NCBI GenBank assembly: GCA_963693285.1
Contig: OY848924.1
Span: forward strand, 1,044,144 to 1,108,143
Reading direction: 5' to 3'
Length of the DNA stretch: 64,000 nucleotides
Origin: Xestospongia muta
Taxonomy: Eukaryota > Porifera > Demospongiae > Haplosclerida > Petrosiidae
The translations under genes were made by a program, and so were the position numbers. The notes under the pieces were generated by a model. The model worked only from the letters and a program-made list of their open reading frames with translations. It was not told the origin of the DNA and searched no databases. Position 1 is the first letter of the stretch; every line of letters begins with the position of its first letter. Below are positions 1 to 11,800 of this stretch, in pieces.

Positions 1-191
1 AATATAATTGTATTATGACGACATTGCTGTGATTTCACCTTAATAATATTATCATCAGAGAAATTCATTTGATCTTGTAAACTGTATTAAAATGTTCAAT
101 ACTTATACAGTACATGTATTGGAACAAGTATGCATTTAATATACATTATAAATACTTATATTTGATATCGAGTTGTTCTTTCATGTTCTAG

Positions 192-3100
192 ATTGTTAAA
201 TATTGGCCTCAAAGAAATGATGATAATTTACTTGTGTGGAAGTATTTATTGAAGCGAGATGATCCAGTGAGTACACTGTGGGACATTGTCCTCAATATAG
301 TGGTGTATAATATACTAAAGTATTAGTATGGGACTAGAACAAGTGTCCTCAATATAGAGGTTGTATAATACACTAAAGTATTAGTATGGGACTAGAACAA
401 GTGTCCTCAATATAGAGGTTGTATAATATACTAAAGTATCAGTATGGTACTAGAACAAGTGTCCTCAATATAGAGGTTGTATAATACACTAAAGTATTAG
501 TATGGGACTAGAACAAGTATCCTCAATATAGAGGTTGTATAATACACTAAAGTATTAGTATGGGACTGGAACAAGAGTCCTCAATATAGAGGTTGTATAA
601 TACACTAAAGTATCAGTATGGTACTAGAACAAGTGTCCTCAATATAGAGGTTGTATAATACACTAAAGTATTAGTATGGGACTAGAACTAGTGTCCTCAA
701 TATAGAGGTTGTATAATACACTAAAGTATTAGTATGGGACTAGAACAAGTGTCCTCAATATAGAGGTTGTATAATACACTAAAGTATTAGTATGGGACTA
801 GAACAAGTGTATCTTTAATTAAAGGATGTGTCTTTAGTTCAAAGTGTTGTTCATAAGCAAACAAATTTAACTGTCTATAGAAACCTACTAGTTCACATAG
901 AATTTTGTAATGGAACTGTCTGGATACCAAAGTTCCTTTCATAATAACTGTTGGCAACCTTTCAAAAATAAGCATTTATATGATGATTATCAAGTGCTCT
1001 ATATGTATCCTTTCAGGTTTTGAACTCTTACATGTATATATATAGAATTCTTATATGGACATTTACGTGCACGGAACTCTTATATGGACATGTACATGTA
1101 TATTAAACTTTGGAATATTAGGAATATTACCAAAACATGTTTAGTTTTAGAAACTTTGATTGCTTGTGACGTGTGCTTTGAAGTCAGAGCGGTATAGTTA
1201 ATATGGTTGTGTGGACCAATGCAACAATATAGTGTAGATACAATGTAATCACTTATATTGTAACATTCTATGCCTTAATTGACCAATCAGATTACTGTAG
1301 TGTAGTGTAGATACAATGTAATCACTTATATAATTGGTTATAATGAATAGATGTAAATATTTTTATTTATTTATTTTTTTTGTTATTTAGTCTCCTGCTC
1401 CTTGGACTTCTGAAGGGAAGAAATTGTCAAAAAAACTTGGATTGACAATGCAAGTGAGTACATAATATTTATGAATGTCTGAATCTCTCTCTCTCTCAGT
1501 ATCCAGATGGCTATTTAGAGGCACAAACAACTACCAGTACTTCACAAGAACGACTGTCAGAAGAAGATAAAGAAACACCAAAAAAGAAAGGAAAGAAAAG
1601 AAAGAGCGAAGGTGAATAACACAATCTCAAATTTACATCTACGTGTATATTATGTACTGTATTGTGTAGGAGACCACACTCCCTCTAATAGTAATAAAAT
1701 TAAACAACCTCGTTATGAGTTAACTCAAACACAAAGGGATCTTATAAAATCTGATAATGTTAATACTAAAATATGGCAAGAACTCATGGAATATGCTGAG
1801 TCAACAGGCTCTGTAAGTTGACCTAAATAACATATCTTTTTATAGAAAAATATTTTTGTTGTTTGTTCATTTTTGTATGTGTTTTACAAAATTCTTTGGA
1901 TGTATTTAAAACAATGTATTGTTAAGTTAAAACTGAATGTTGCTAAAGTATTAGTATGGGACTAGAACAAGTGTCCTCAATGTAGAGATTGTAGAATACA
2001 CTAAAGTATTAGTATGGGACTAGAACAAGTCTCCTCAATATAGAGGTTGTATAATACACTAAAGTATTAGTATGGAACTACAACAAGTGTCCTCAATGTA
2101 GAGATTGTATAATACACTAAAGTATTAGTATGGGACTAGAACAAGTCTCCTCAATATAGAATATACAGGGAGAGGTTTTACTATGGTTACTATATAAACC
2201 TTTTGTCATGTGTAGCCTGTACAACTATGTGGGTATTTCCATGTCAGGTCAATATTGGTATAATAGGTGTAGATCAACCACACTTGATGTCATTACATTG
2301 TTTAGTAACGTCTGTCATCTGTTGACTACCTTAACTTAAACATATTTGACAGCTGTTTTTAAAAGTCAATATTACCTCACACATTCGTTTTCCATGAGTC
2401 CCTTTAGTTTTTAGTAGCATGTGGGTTTTTCTTAATGTAATCATGGTGATATTGTAGATACTAATAGAGTTTGCCTGTTATTATTTTTAAAATTTTTGCT
2501 GTGCACATAAAAACTACCTGGTCTAGTGTTATTATCCTTTGTTTTAAAGTGATTGGTAGTCCTTGTTTTGTTACGATTAAGCCACACCCACTAATAATTA
2601 AAATGAAACTGCTGCAGGTTTAATGTTACAGTGAATTATTATATAGTAAACTTTAGTATATTATATAGTAAACTTTAGTATATTATATAGTAAACTTTAG
2701 TATATTATAATTTTTAATAAAGTAAACATGGTTTTATAGTTTAAAGCTTTCTTGTAACTAAAATGAAAGGTACTTGTAGAACAATTATAATTATGTGTGT
2801 GTGTGTGTAATTTAGTGTATTATACAACCTCTATATTGAGGACACTTGTTCTAGTCCCATACTAATACTTTAGTGTATTATACAACCACTATATTGAGGA
2901 CACTTGTTCTAGTCCCATACTAATACTTTAGTGTATTATACAACCTCTATATTGAGGACACTTGTTCTAGTCCCATACTAATACTTTAGTGTATTATACA
3001 ACCACTATATTGAGGACACTTGTTCTAGTCCCATACTAATACTTTAGTGTATTATACAACCTCTATATTGAGGACACTTGTTCTAGTCCCATACTAATAC

Positions 3101-4835
3101 TTTAGTGTATTATACAACCTCTATATTGAGGACACTTGTTCTAGTCCCATACTAATACTTTAGTGTATTATACAACCACTATATTGAGGACACTTGTTCT
3201 AGTCCCATACTAATACTTTAGTGTATTATACAACCACTATATTGAGGACACTTATACAATCACTATATTGAGGACACACTAACAGAAGATGTTATCAGAC
3301 TATTGAGCATATTATCTTTAATAAACACATTCTTGTTATTAAAAGTTATGAATGTTAAATATTTGTTTACTTAATCAGATTTATTATAATTAGTAATTAT
3401 ATACAAACTATTCACATTGTGTATTGCTATTGACTCAAATGGAAAATATATAAAGTGTGTAATATTTAATAATTAAATTGATTATTGTAAACACAACCCT
3501 GTGAAAAGTCCCTTTAGAAGTAATACATTTTCTTATATAATTATATATTGGATATCTTAATGTAGTTTGTGGTGATACTATATTTAATAGTAGGGAAGTC
3601 TATAGAGTTAGTGACTAACTATATTCAGGTGCTACCTAATGTGACGGTGGTTTGGCTCCTCTTTGGTATGAAACTAGTAGTACTACGTTTGTCATTTTTG
3701 ACCTTATTAGTAACCTATATCTTGAATAGGATTTTGGACATTGGTGTCCTCAATATATAATACACTAAAGTATTAGTATGGGACTAGAACAAGTGTCCTC
3801 AATATAGAGGTTGTATACTACACTAAAGTATTAGTATGGGACTGGAACAAGTGTCCTCAATATAGAGGTTGTATAATACACTAAAGTATTAGTATGGGAC
3901 TAGAACAAGTGTCCTCAATATAGAGGTTGTATAATACACTAAAGTATTAGTATGGGACTAGAACAAGTGTCCTCAATATAGAGGTTGTATAATAGACTAA
4001 AGTATTAGTATGGGACTAGAACAAGTGTCCTCAATATAGAGGTTGTATAATAGACTAAAGTATTAGTATGGGACTAGAACAAGTGTCCTCAATATAGAGG
4101 TTATATAATACACTAAAGTATTAGTATGGGACTAGAACAAGCGTCCTCAATATAGAGGTCGTATTATACACTAAAGTATTAGTATGGGACTAGAACAAGT
4201 GTCCTCAATATAGAGGTTGTGTAATACACGTATTAGTATGGAACTAGAACAAGTGTCCTCAATATAGAGGTTGTGTAATACACGTATTAGTATGGGACTA
4301 GGACTAGAACAAGTATCCTTAATTTAGAGATTGTATTTAATGAAAGTTCCACTATAGATTTACTGATGTTATATTTATTTTTATAAAGGCCGGACTGTTG
4401 GAGAAGATACAAGAGTCATTTGCATGTATAGTGTGTCAAGAAGTTGTCTTCAAACCAGTATCTACTCCATGTGGTCATAATATATGCAAGGTACATCAAT
4501 TGTAATCAATTGTATCCCATCAATTCATATATCCATAAATTAGCTTAATGCATTATTTTATATTGACCATAATATACAAAGTAGTTTAATAAGAATACGT
4601 GACAAAATGTAAATGCATTTATAGAACTATGTCAATCCTGTTCATTCTTGTGTATTTTATAATAACTCAAATTCTTTCCCACTGACAGTCGTGTCTACAG
4701 CGCTCATTCAAAGCAGATGTATATACTTGTCCCAACTGTCGACATCAGCTTGGAAAGGATTACTCTTTGAATGTCAACCAGTCATTGCAATCTGCTTTAC
4801 TGGAATTGTTCCCTGGATATGATGGGGGTAGATAA
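192..4835 (+). CDS. UHRF1: UHRF1-like E3 ubiquitin ligase, 3' part (end of SRA domain, RING finger)
   Basis: Six 3' exons read in continuous frame: 192-266, 1391-1453, 1500-1611, 1670-1812, 4389-4490 and 4689-4835 (stop TAA). The first two encode the end of an SRA domain, with the family signature VKYWP, then [11 protein letters not shown], then [15 protein letters not shown] lysine-rich linker with a KKKGKKRK stretch follows. The last two exons make a C3HC4 RING: CIVC, then CGHNIC, then CPNCR, ending in FPGYDGGR, very close to the vertebrate UHRF1 C-terminus. By family knowledge UHRF1 binds hemimethylated DNA through SRA and ubiquitylates histone H3 through RING, which recruits DNMT1 in the nucleus. 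The Ubl, Tudor and PHD parts would lie left of the window. The 2.6-kb intron before the RING exons holds three minisatellite arrays. No lesion was seen. Orthology to UHRF1 rather than UHRF2 is not resolved. Confidence 0.92.
286..812 (+). repeat. 58-bp minisatellite array 1 (about 9 copies)
   Basis: Tandem units of 58 bp: GTCCTCAATATAGAGGTTGT, then ATAATACACTAAAGTATTAG, then TATGGGACTAGAACAAGT. It lies in a UHRF1 intron. Each unit has two short self-complementary stretches, CCTC...GAGG and ACTAA...TTAGT. This is the reference array for the dispersed family. Confidence 0.95.
1945..2160 (+). repeat. 58-bp minisatellite array 2 (about 4 copies)
   Basis: Same unit and orientation as the array at 286-812. 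It lies in the large UHRF1 intron, with slightly degenerate units (AGATTGTA instead of AGGTTGTA). Confidence 0.92.
2640..2710. repeat. 22-bp tandem repeat (3 copies)
   Basis: Three copies of TATAGTAAACTTTAGTATAT inside the UHRF1 intron. Confidence 0.85.
2812..3275 (-). repeat. 58-bp minisatellite array 3, inverted (about 8 copies)
   Basis: Reverse complement of the 58-bp unit, in the same intron as two forward arrays. The left edge follows a short (TG)n run, and the right edge ends in a truncated copy. Confidence 0.94.
3745..4335 (+). repeat. 58-bp minisatellite array 4 (about 10 copies)
   Basis: Forward 58-bp units ending about 50 bp before the acceptor of the first RING exon. The last units have lost the CTAAAG segment, so they are shorter. 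Confidence 0.94.
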
Positions 4836-4944
4836 ATATTATTAAAAAAACAAATCATCATACGCACACTATAATGTATTTTGCCGTTATTTTTTCACTC
4901 AATTTAATATACAGACATTGCGTTTAGAATAACAATTAAAAATT

Positions 4945-5000
4945 TCGCGTGGTCACGTGATCATTTATTGGGTGGACCTTACAAGGGAATTCCCCTTTAT
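4945..5000 (+). promoter_or_regulatory. Candidate promoter with E-box and kappaB-type palindrome
   Basis: This GC-richer patch just past the UHRF1 stop has a GGTCACGTGATC E-box (CACGTG at 4954-4959) and GGGAATTCCC at 4985-4994, a perfect palindrome matching the NF-kappaB consensus. It sits just upstream of a candidate 5' UTR exon for the Ig/Death gene. Function is inferred from motif and position only. Confidence 0.4.
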
Positions 5001-5158
5001 ATTTACTTATATGCATCTGCTCATCGGAGAAAGGAGATTCGAAGACGATTCCCTGTTAAACGGTCTTGTCGCGTCTCGAGACGATTGTCCGACTATTCTA
5101 GAGTGCAGTGGGAATCCCTTTTATTAAATGGACTATTAGAAAGGACGTTTTCAAATCG
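4995..5158 (+). other. Candidate non-coding first exon of the Ig/Death gene
   Basis: This stretch ends in a good donor (CG|GTGAGT at 5158/5159) and could join the acceptor TATCTTACAG before 8825. It contains an open frame, but joining that frame to 8825 is out of register with the Ig/Death reading frame. A 5' UTR role is therefore more likely than coding. The start is not defined. Confidence 0.4.
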
Positions 5159-5734
5159 GTGAGTCATTTAGTAGACATCAATATTGAACGTAATATAGCT
5201 AGACTCGAACCAAGGCTTCTGGATTGAGGCTGAACATAGATATGTACAGTTTGAGATAGAACTGCCCCATAAAAGATGCTATCTAGATTAAAGGAGTCCT
5301 TAATACAATATGCATAGTCCTGTGTAATCAATGGTATTGATTGTGTGTGTTGTGGTACATCTAAGTACCAAAAGTCCTTTGTGCAATGATGTCCACAACA
5401 TCATATGGTATAATACCATTTAATATACGTATATTATAGGGAAAGATGAATTTAATATCAACGTGTGTTAAATTCATGTATTAGTTATGTCAAATTAACA
5501 TTAAAAGTTTTTAAAGCAATTTTTACGACACCCTGACTATGTTGTAATTGTGAAATTTTGACTCTGTTTAATTTAACAGGAGTCATTTATATTGTTTATT
5601 TCTATATAATAGTATTATCTACTTTATATGTGCAATTAAAAGATGACAGTTTTTGCTTAATGAATTGGTTTCTGGACTAGTAGTTTGATGATATTTTGTG
5701 TAGCATGTAAATAACAATAGATTTGTGTATATCA

Positions 5735-6100
5735 CTCTTAATTGGAGGGTGTGTCCTCTCAGCTAAAGTACATGTACAGGTGAATGCACAATAGACAACA
5801 GGTCGCTCTCTCTTAATTGGAGAGTGTGTCCTCTCAGCTAAAGTACATGTACAGGTGAATGCGCAATAGACAACAGGTTGCTCTCTCTTAATTGGAGAGT
5901 GTCCTCTCAGGTAAAGCATACGTCTAAGTGAATGCACAATAGATAACAGGTTGCTCTCTCTTAATTGGAGAGTGTGTCCTCTTAGCTAAAGCACATGTGT
6001 AAGTGAATGCACAATAGACAACAGGTCGTTCTCTCTTAATTGGAGAGTGTGTCCTCTCAGCTAGAGTACATGTACAAGTGAATGCACAATAGATACCAGA
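5735..6100. repeat. 75-bp tandem repeat (5 copies)
   Basis: Five units of about 75 bp begin with CTCTTAATTGGAGAGTGTGT, followed by CCTCTCAGCTAAAGTACATG. They are spaced 75, 75, 73 and 75 bp apart. The array probably lies in the first intron of the Ig/Death gene. Confidence 0.9.
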
Positions 6101-6105
6101 TAACC

Positions 6106-7545
6106 TTACTCTATAGATAATCTTCTTAAGGAGACTGAGTTGTAATATATTTATGATGTGATATCTTTAATAATCCACTTTAGGCATTTATTAGTATGCA
6201 GTTTAATATTCAAGATACTTTTTGTAAAGAGAATATATGACTGACTTGTCTTTATAATAAATATTGTAGTGATCTCAGAACCTTTAATAATTAACCCCTT
6301 TGAGATGTCTTCAATAGCTGTATTGTATTCTATTCCAGTAATTAATTGACTATTAACTGTTTTGAATATATAGGGTGACCTTATTGTATAGAGATCTCCC
6401 TTCAAAAAGGGTAGTTTATTATTCGTGTAGGGAGACAGTGAGGTTTTTAGGGGATTTAGTGGCTAAGATCAAGATATACTGATGTTAATGAAATCATAGT
6501 AAGGTGTAGTAAAAGTTGATCATTAATAGTTGATGTTAACTCAACAGCTGATACTGTATAGAGATATGGCTTGTGTATACTGTATACACAAGGTACAACA
6601 TGTCTAATATGATATCAGTACTGTCTGTTCAATGGAGAAAATTGGTTTAACGTGATATAGGACATTTAATTGGCCAATTTTATCCCACTTGTTACCCTTT
6701 TTTGAAGCATTTTATCTAATTTTGTCCTTATTGAGTTTCTCACTCACTGTGGCTATAGGATATTGTATCTGATGTGTTAGTAGTCTGGTGGTCAATGTCA
6801 TGCGTTACAAAGAGTGTATGAATTAAAGATACCCTCTTTTTTAAGACACGTGTTTTACTCAATATACTTCAATATAAATTTATTATTTATTAAGATTTAT
6901 AGCAAGTACATCTATATAATTAAAATAGTTCCCATTGTTACAAGTTACAATGTTGACTTTTTAGCTTTCAACGTTGTTGTTTTCAGGATCAATAGAGATT
7001 TTATCAGTTTCTTTGTTTGTTTTCATTTCTTGTGTTTTGTCTTTTCAATATAATAGAGATATCTCTTGTTATCTTTTAATATATCTTAATTAATGGATGG
7101 AATTCAGATGAGAAATGGATGAATGGACAATGTTTGATGGTAAAATGGATGGACAGGTGATGGATTGACTGATACTTGGCAAAAACATAGATAATTGTTA
7201 TGAGGTCAATTATAAACAATATTGTGTTAAATTATTACAATTATATTGTTTATTGATTACATGTTTCCTTTATTGCTGGAATTTTGAAGGGAGTTTTAGT
7301 ATAGCCATGAATCTATTTAACACTTAATATACACTGTTGTTGTCACAATGATAAAGTAACTGAACAATATTGTTTACAATATGCTAGTTTTCAATATATT
7401 TGATTGTAGTAGTCTTGTTAAAGATCATTAAGTAAGAGTTATCTCTTAATTGTTTATGGTATCTGATTTTGAAAATGAATTTAATCAGACAATGCTAAAT
7501 AATTTAATATTTGTTGTTTTGTTTTTAATTCTGTTATGAAACTTT
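6106..7545. other. Gene-free AT-rich stretch
   Basis: Only short fortuitous open frames. No repeat, RNA gene or exon-like block was recognised. It is probably part of the long first intron of the Ig/Death gene. Confidence 0.6.
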
Positions 7546-7547
7546 TA

Positions 7548-8090
7548 TGTCCTCAATATAGAGGTGTCCTCAATATAGAGGTGTCCTCAATTTAGAGGTT
7601 TCCTCAATATAGTGGTGTCCTCAATATAGAGATTTCCTTGATTAGAGGTGTCCTTAATATAGAGGTGTCCTTAATATAGAAGTGTCCTCAATACAGAATG
7701 TCCTTAATATAGAGGTGTTGTCAATTTAGAGGTGTCCTTGATATAGAGGTGTCCTCAATATAGAGGTGTCCTTAATATAGAGGTGTCCTTAATATAGAAG
7801 TGTCCTCAATATAGAATGTCCTTAATATAGAGGTGTCCTCAATTTAGAGATTTCCTTGATATAGAGGTGTCCTCAATATAGAGGTGTCCTTAATATAGAA
7901 TGTCCTCAATATAGAGGTGTCCTCAATATAAAGATGTCCTCAATATAGAGGTGTCCTCAATATAAAGATGTCCTCAATATAGAGGTGTCCTCAATATAGA
8001 GGTGTCCTTAATATAGAATGTCCTCAATATAGAGGTGTCCTCAATATAAAGATGTCCTCAATATAGGGTGTCCTCAATTTAGTGGTTGTA
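7548..8090 (+). repeat. Short-unit array made only of the CCTCAATATAGAGG core
   Basis: About 30 tandem units of roughly 18 bp (GTCCTCAATATAGAGGT with variants). Each corresponds to just the first hairpin-capable segment of the 58-bp unit. It ends with one junction that continues into TTGTATAATACA, the normal next part of the 58-bp unit, which ties the two families together. Confidence 0.9.
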
Positions 8091-8429
8091 TAATACAATG
8101 TATTTTGTAAAAGTTCATAATATTTATATTAATATAATTTATGATTCTATTTTAATATGTGTAACTTGTATATATAACAGATTACAATTTGACTATTGAC
8201 CAATGTCATTATAAGTTATTTTGGTCATGTTTATAATTGTTTAGGTTACAAGACTATACATTGAACTGGTACTCTGTTGATGAGTAATTCATTAGACCCC
8301 TAAACATATATTATGTATATATCACTTTATATGTATGTGTGTATGTGGTGATAATAGACATTTTAGAAACTGTTAATGATGTTTTACTCTACTTCTTGAG
8401 ATAGATTTTGAATGATGTATTAAGCAGTG

Positions 8430-8752
8430 TCTATTATACAACCTCTATATTAAGGACACTTGTTCTAGTCCCATACTAATACTTTAGTATATTATACAAC
8501 CTCTATATTAAGGACACTTGTTCTAGTCCCATACTAATACTTTAGTGTATTATACAACCTCTATATTCAGGACACTTGTTCTAGTCCCATACTAATACTT
8601 TAGTATATTATACAACCTCTATATTGAGGACACTTGTTCTAGTCCCATACTAATACTTTAGTATATTATACAACCTCTATATTCAGGACACTTGTTCTAG
8701 TCCCATACTAATACTTTAGTATATTATACAACCTCTACATTGAAGACACTTC
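8430..8752 (-). repeat. 58-bp minisatellite array, inverted (5-6 copies)
   Basis: Reverse-complement 58-bp units, ending about 70 bp before the acceptor of the first coding exon of the Ig/Death gene. Confidence 0.93.
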
Positions 8753-8826
8753 TGAAGTCATTCAATGTAGAGAAATTTTACTTTTTATGATCACTACATT
8801 CCACATATTTTTTATATCTTACAGAT

Positions 8827-11800
8827 ATGAGCCAAACTTTTCTCTCTCGTCGTTTTTATCCCATCTCACTAGGGATGGATGGTTACTATAGCAACAGTAA
8901 CTCCCCCTTTAATGGCTCTAGTGATACCGTTGGGTTCGTAGCCCGTGGGTGGGAAGAAAACCCTGCAAATCATGAGTCTCATTACATGTCATCTTCTCTG
9001 TTAACAAGAGGTTCTCAAGACAGTTCTTACGATAAACATTCGAGTGAATATGGACAACAAATTATTGAAAATGATCATGGTCGAAATAAAATTGGTAATA
9101 CTGGTGGCGGGCATAGCCAATCTCAAAGAAGACCACACCCACCACCAGGCGCTCAATCATATGCTGGGAATCGTTATCATACTTACACTGGGAATAACTG
9201 TCCATCTTACTTACCGACTTCATTATCATCAACAGAAAACCACACCCACTCTGTTCCTGCTGGACGCTCATATGCACACACTAACCACCAACCCACACAC
9301 TCATCATCATCATCTCTCTGTTCATCATATCCTTCTATTGTTTCATCTCAACATTATCCTAACACATCTTACTCCCAGCATCGTTACCATAGCAACAGTG
9401 GGGAATTCACCTCATCCGGTACATACACACGTCATCATCATCCATCCTATTACCAACAACACAATCCAGCATCATGCAAACTGTCTAATGATAGTCACAT
9501 GATACATGACATGTATAGAGCAGCATATCAACCACCAAGGTCGTACCGGTCATCACATAATTATTGGAGGACCCCTTATCAGCCTTATGGTTTACCAGAG
9601 GACATCAGTCCTTCCCCGGATTCCTCTCCTCCAGCAAGCATCCAACAATCTCCTCGTCATGCTTCTTACTCATCCCATACGTCAAAACAAGACCCGACCT
9701 TGTATCCTAGCAACCATCCATCGGACACACCCTACGTTGATATTGTATCACATCCTGAAGACACTGTTGTTTATCCTGAAGGGAAGTTGATTCTTGTTTG
9801 TGATGCACGTATTCTTAATAGTAATGATAAACCTGTTTATCAGTGGTACAAGGATGAAGAACCATTGATAGGTGAGGTAGATGGTCGATTCGAAAAAGCA
9901 GGCGTTGTTAAAGAAGATTTGGGATTTTATTTTTGTGTTGTGTCAGATGTGAGTGGGCGTGTACAACGCAAGTCTCGTGATGCTTTTGTGCAAATGAGTG
10001 AAGAATGTGAGTTACTAATGGTAGTTATCCTAGGTCATTGTGGTATGTACTGATGTTACTAGTCTAGAGCTTACTAATGGTGGCTATCCTAGGTCACTGT
10101 GGTATGTACTGATGTTTACTAGTCTAGAGCTTACTAATGGTGGCTATCCTAGGTCACTGTGGTAAGTACTGATGTTTACTAGTCTAGAGCTTACTAATGG
10201 TAGCTATCCTAGGTCACTGTGGTAAGTACAGATGTTTACTAGTCTAGAGGTTACTAATGGTAGCTATCCTAGGTCACTGTGGTAAGTACAGATGTTTACT
10301 AGTCTAGAGGTTACTAATCGTAGCTATCCTAGGTCACTGTGGTATGTACTGATATTTACTAGTCTAGAGCTTACTAATGGTAGCTATCCTAGGTCACTGT
10401 GGTATGTACTGATGTTCACTAGTCTAGAGCTTAATTGTAGCTATCCTAGGTCACTGTGGTAAGTACAGATGTTTACTAGTCTAGAGGTTACTAATGGTAG
10501 CTATCGTAATTATGTTATCTTAGTGTTGTTGACATCTTCTATCAAAATGTTATGGCAATATTCTTGTATCAGTACTAACTACAGTCAACATTTTCAATTC
10601 TTGTTTGTCTTGTACATGTACATTTACATGTACATGTACGTCTTTGTTTATTTTATGAACTATCGCAATTTGAATGGGATATCTCCCTTAGGTACATCTA
10701 CACGTATTGTATTAACCATAATGTATGATACATATACGTGTATATGAGTTGTTGATACAATGTATATTGTAATAGAATGTCTCCTTAGTATAGCAGGTTT
10801 GTACATGTAATAACTGTGATGTCTTATTTCATTCCAAAATCATGTGTTTAATAGTACTACAATGAACTGTATCAATAATAAATTATTAACTAGGCGTGAC
10901 TCAGGAATATAGCTAAACTTAGTATAAACTTTGAGTGATAAAAATTAAAATAGTATTAGATTATTTAGTAATATTGTTAAATTTATTTATTCAATTTTTA
11001 GCTTTTGATTCAAGCTCAAATACTCCTTGTTCTCCTCTCATTCTGGGACAACCTGACTCTGATATTGAAATATTGGCTGGAGAGAGACTCAGTCTCAAAC
11101 TTCATGTCCAAGCAGTTCCAGAACCAACCTATCGCTGGTTTAGAAATGGCATGGAATTACAATATGCCAATGGACCAGAGTTAGTGGTGCCCTGTGCTAC
11201 TGTGCGTGATGAAGGTCAGTATATTTGTTCTGTGAAGAACGACTGGGGCAGTGTCTTGAGTCAGCCAATACTAGTTCAACTGGTCTCCAAGTCTAGACGT
11301 AGTGAAACTCTTGGTAAGACACCTCTAGATACGGTACTTGGAATAAAAGATTCCTATCTTTGTCTTTCCAGAATCGTCCAGTGATATTGATGAATCTCAG
11401 ATTGCTCTACCTCCATCTTATACTGGTTCTAAAACAAGTTCTCCCTCTCTTTCTCCTGTTAAACAGACTTGCTCTCCACCTTCCCTTCCATCACCTTCTC
11501 ATGGTTCACTAGGTGATGGTGTAGTTAGTGACAATGTTCTGTCTATTGTTTCAACACAACTCCAACGTCAAATGGATGTGTCTGGTTTTAATCGACTTGC
11601 TTTCTGTCTAGGGGTGTCAGCTCATGAATTGGCATCAATTAGGTGTGTGGGTGTGTAGATGGACGGATGGATGGATGAATGGACAGATGGATAGTTTGGG
11701 AAATTGCATGGATGCATATATGAATGATAGATGGACGGATAGCGAATGGAGTCAAATATGTTAGTAAAGTGATAGATGACAATTTTATATATTTTTTTCT

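Noticed and set aside
286..812. CRISPR-like array from regularly spaced repeats
   Set aside because: The whole 58-bp unit repeats with no unique spacers, and the setting is eukaryotic introns.
4968..5162. Open frame of 64 codons as a protein-coding gene or first coding exon
   Set aside because: It ends at a good donor but is out of frame with the Ig/Death coding exon, and no family was recognised. It was kept only as a candidate 5' UTR exon.
5677..5937. 86-codon minus-strand open frame with repeated blocks
   Set aside because: It is a translation of the 75-bp tandem repeat.
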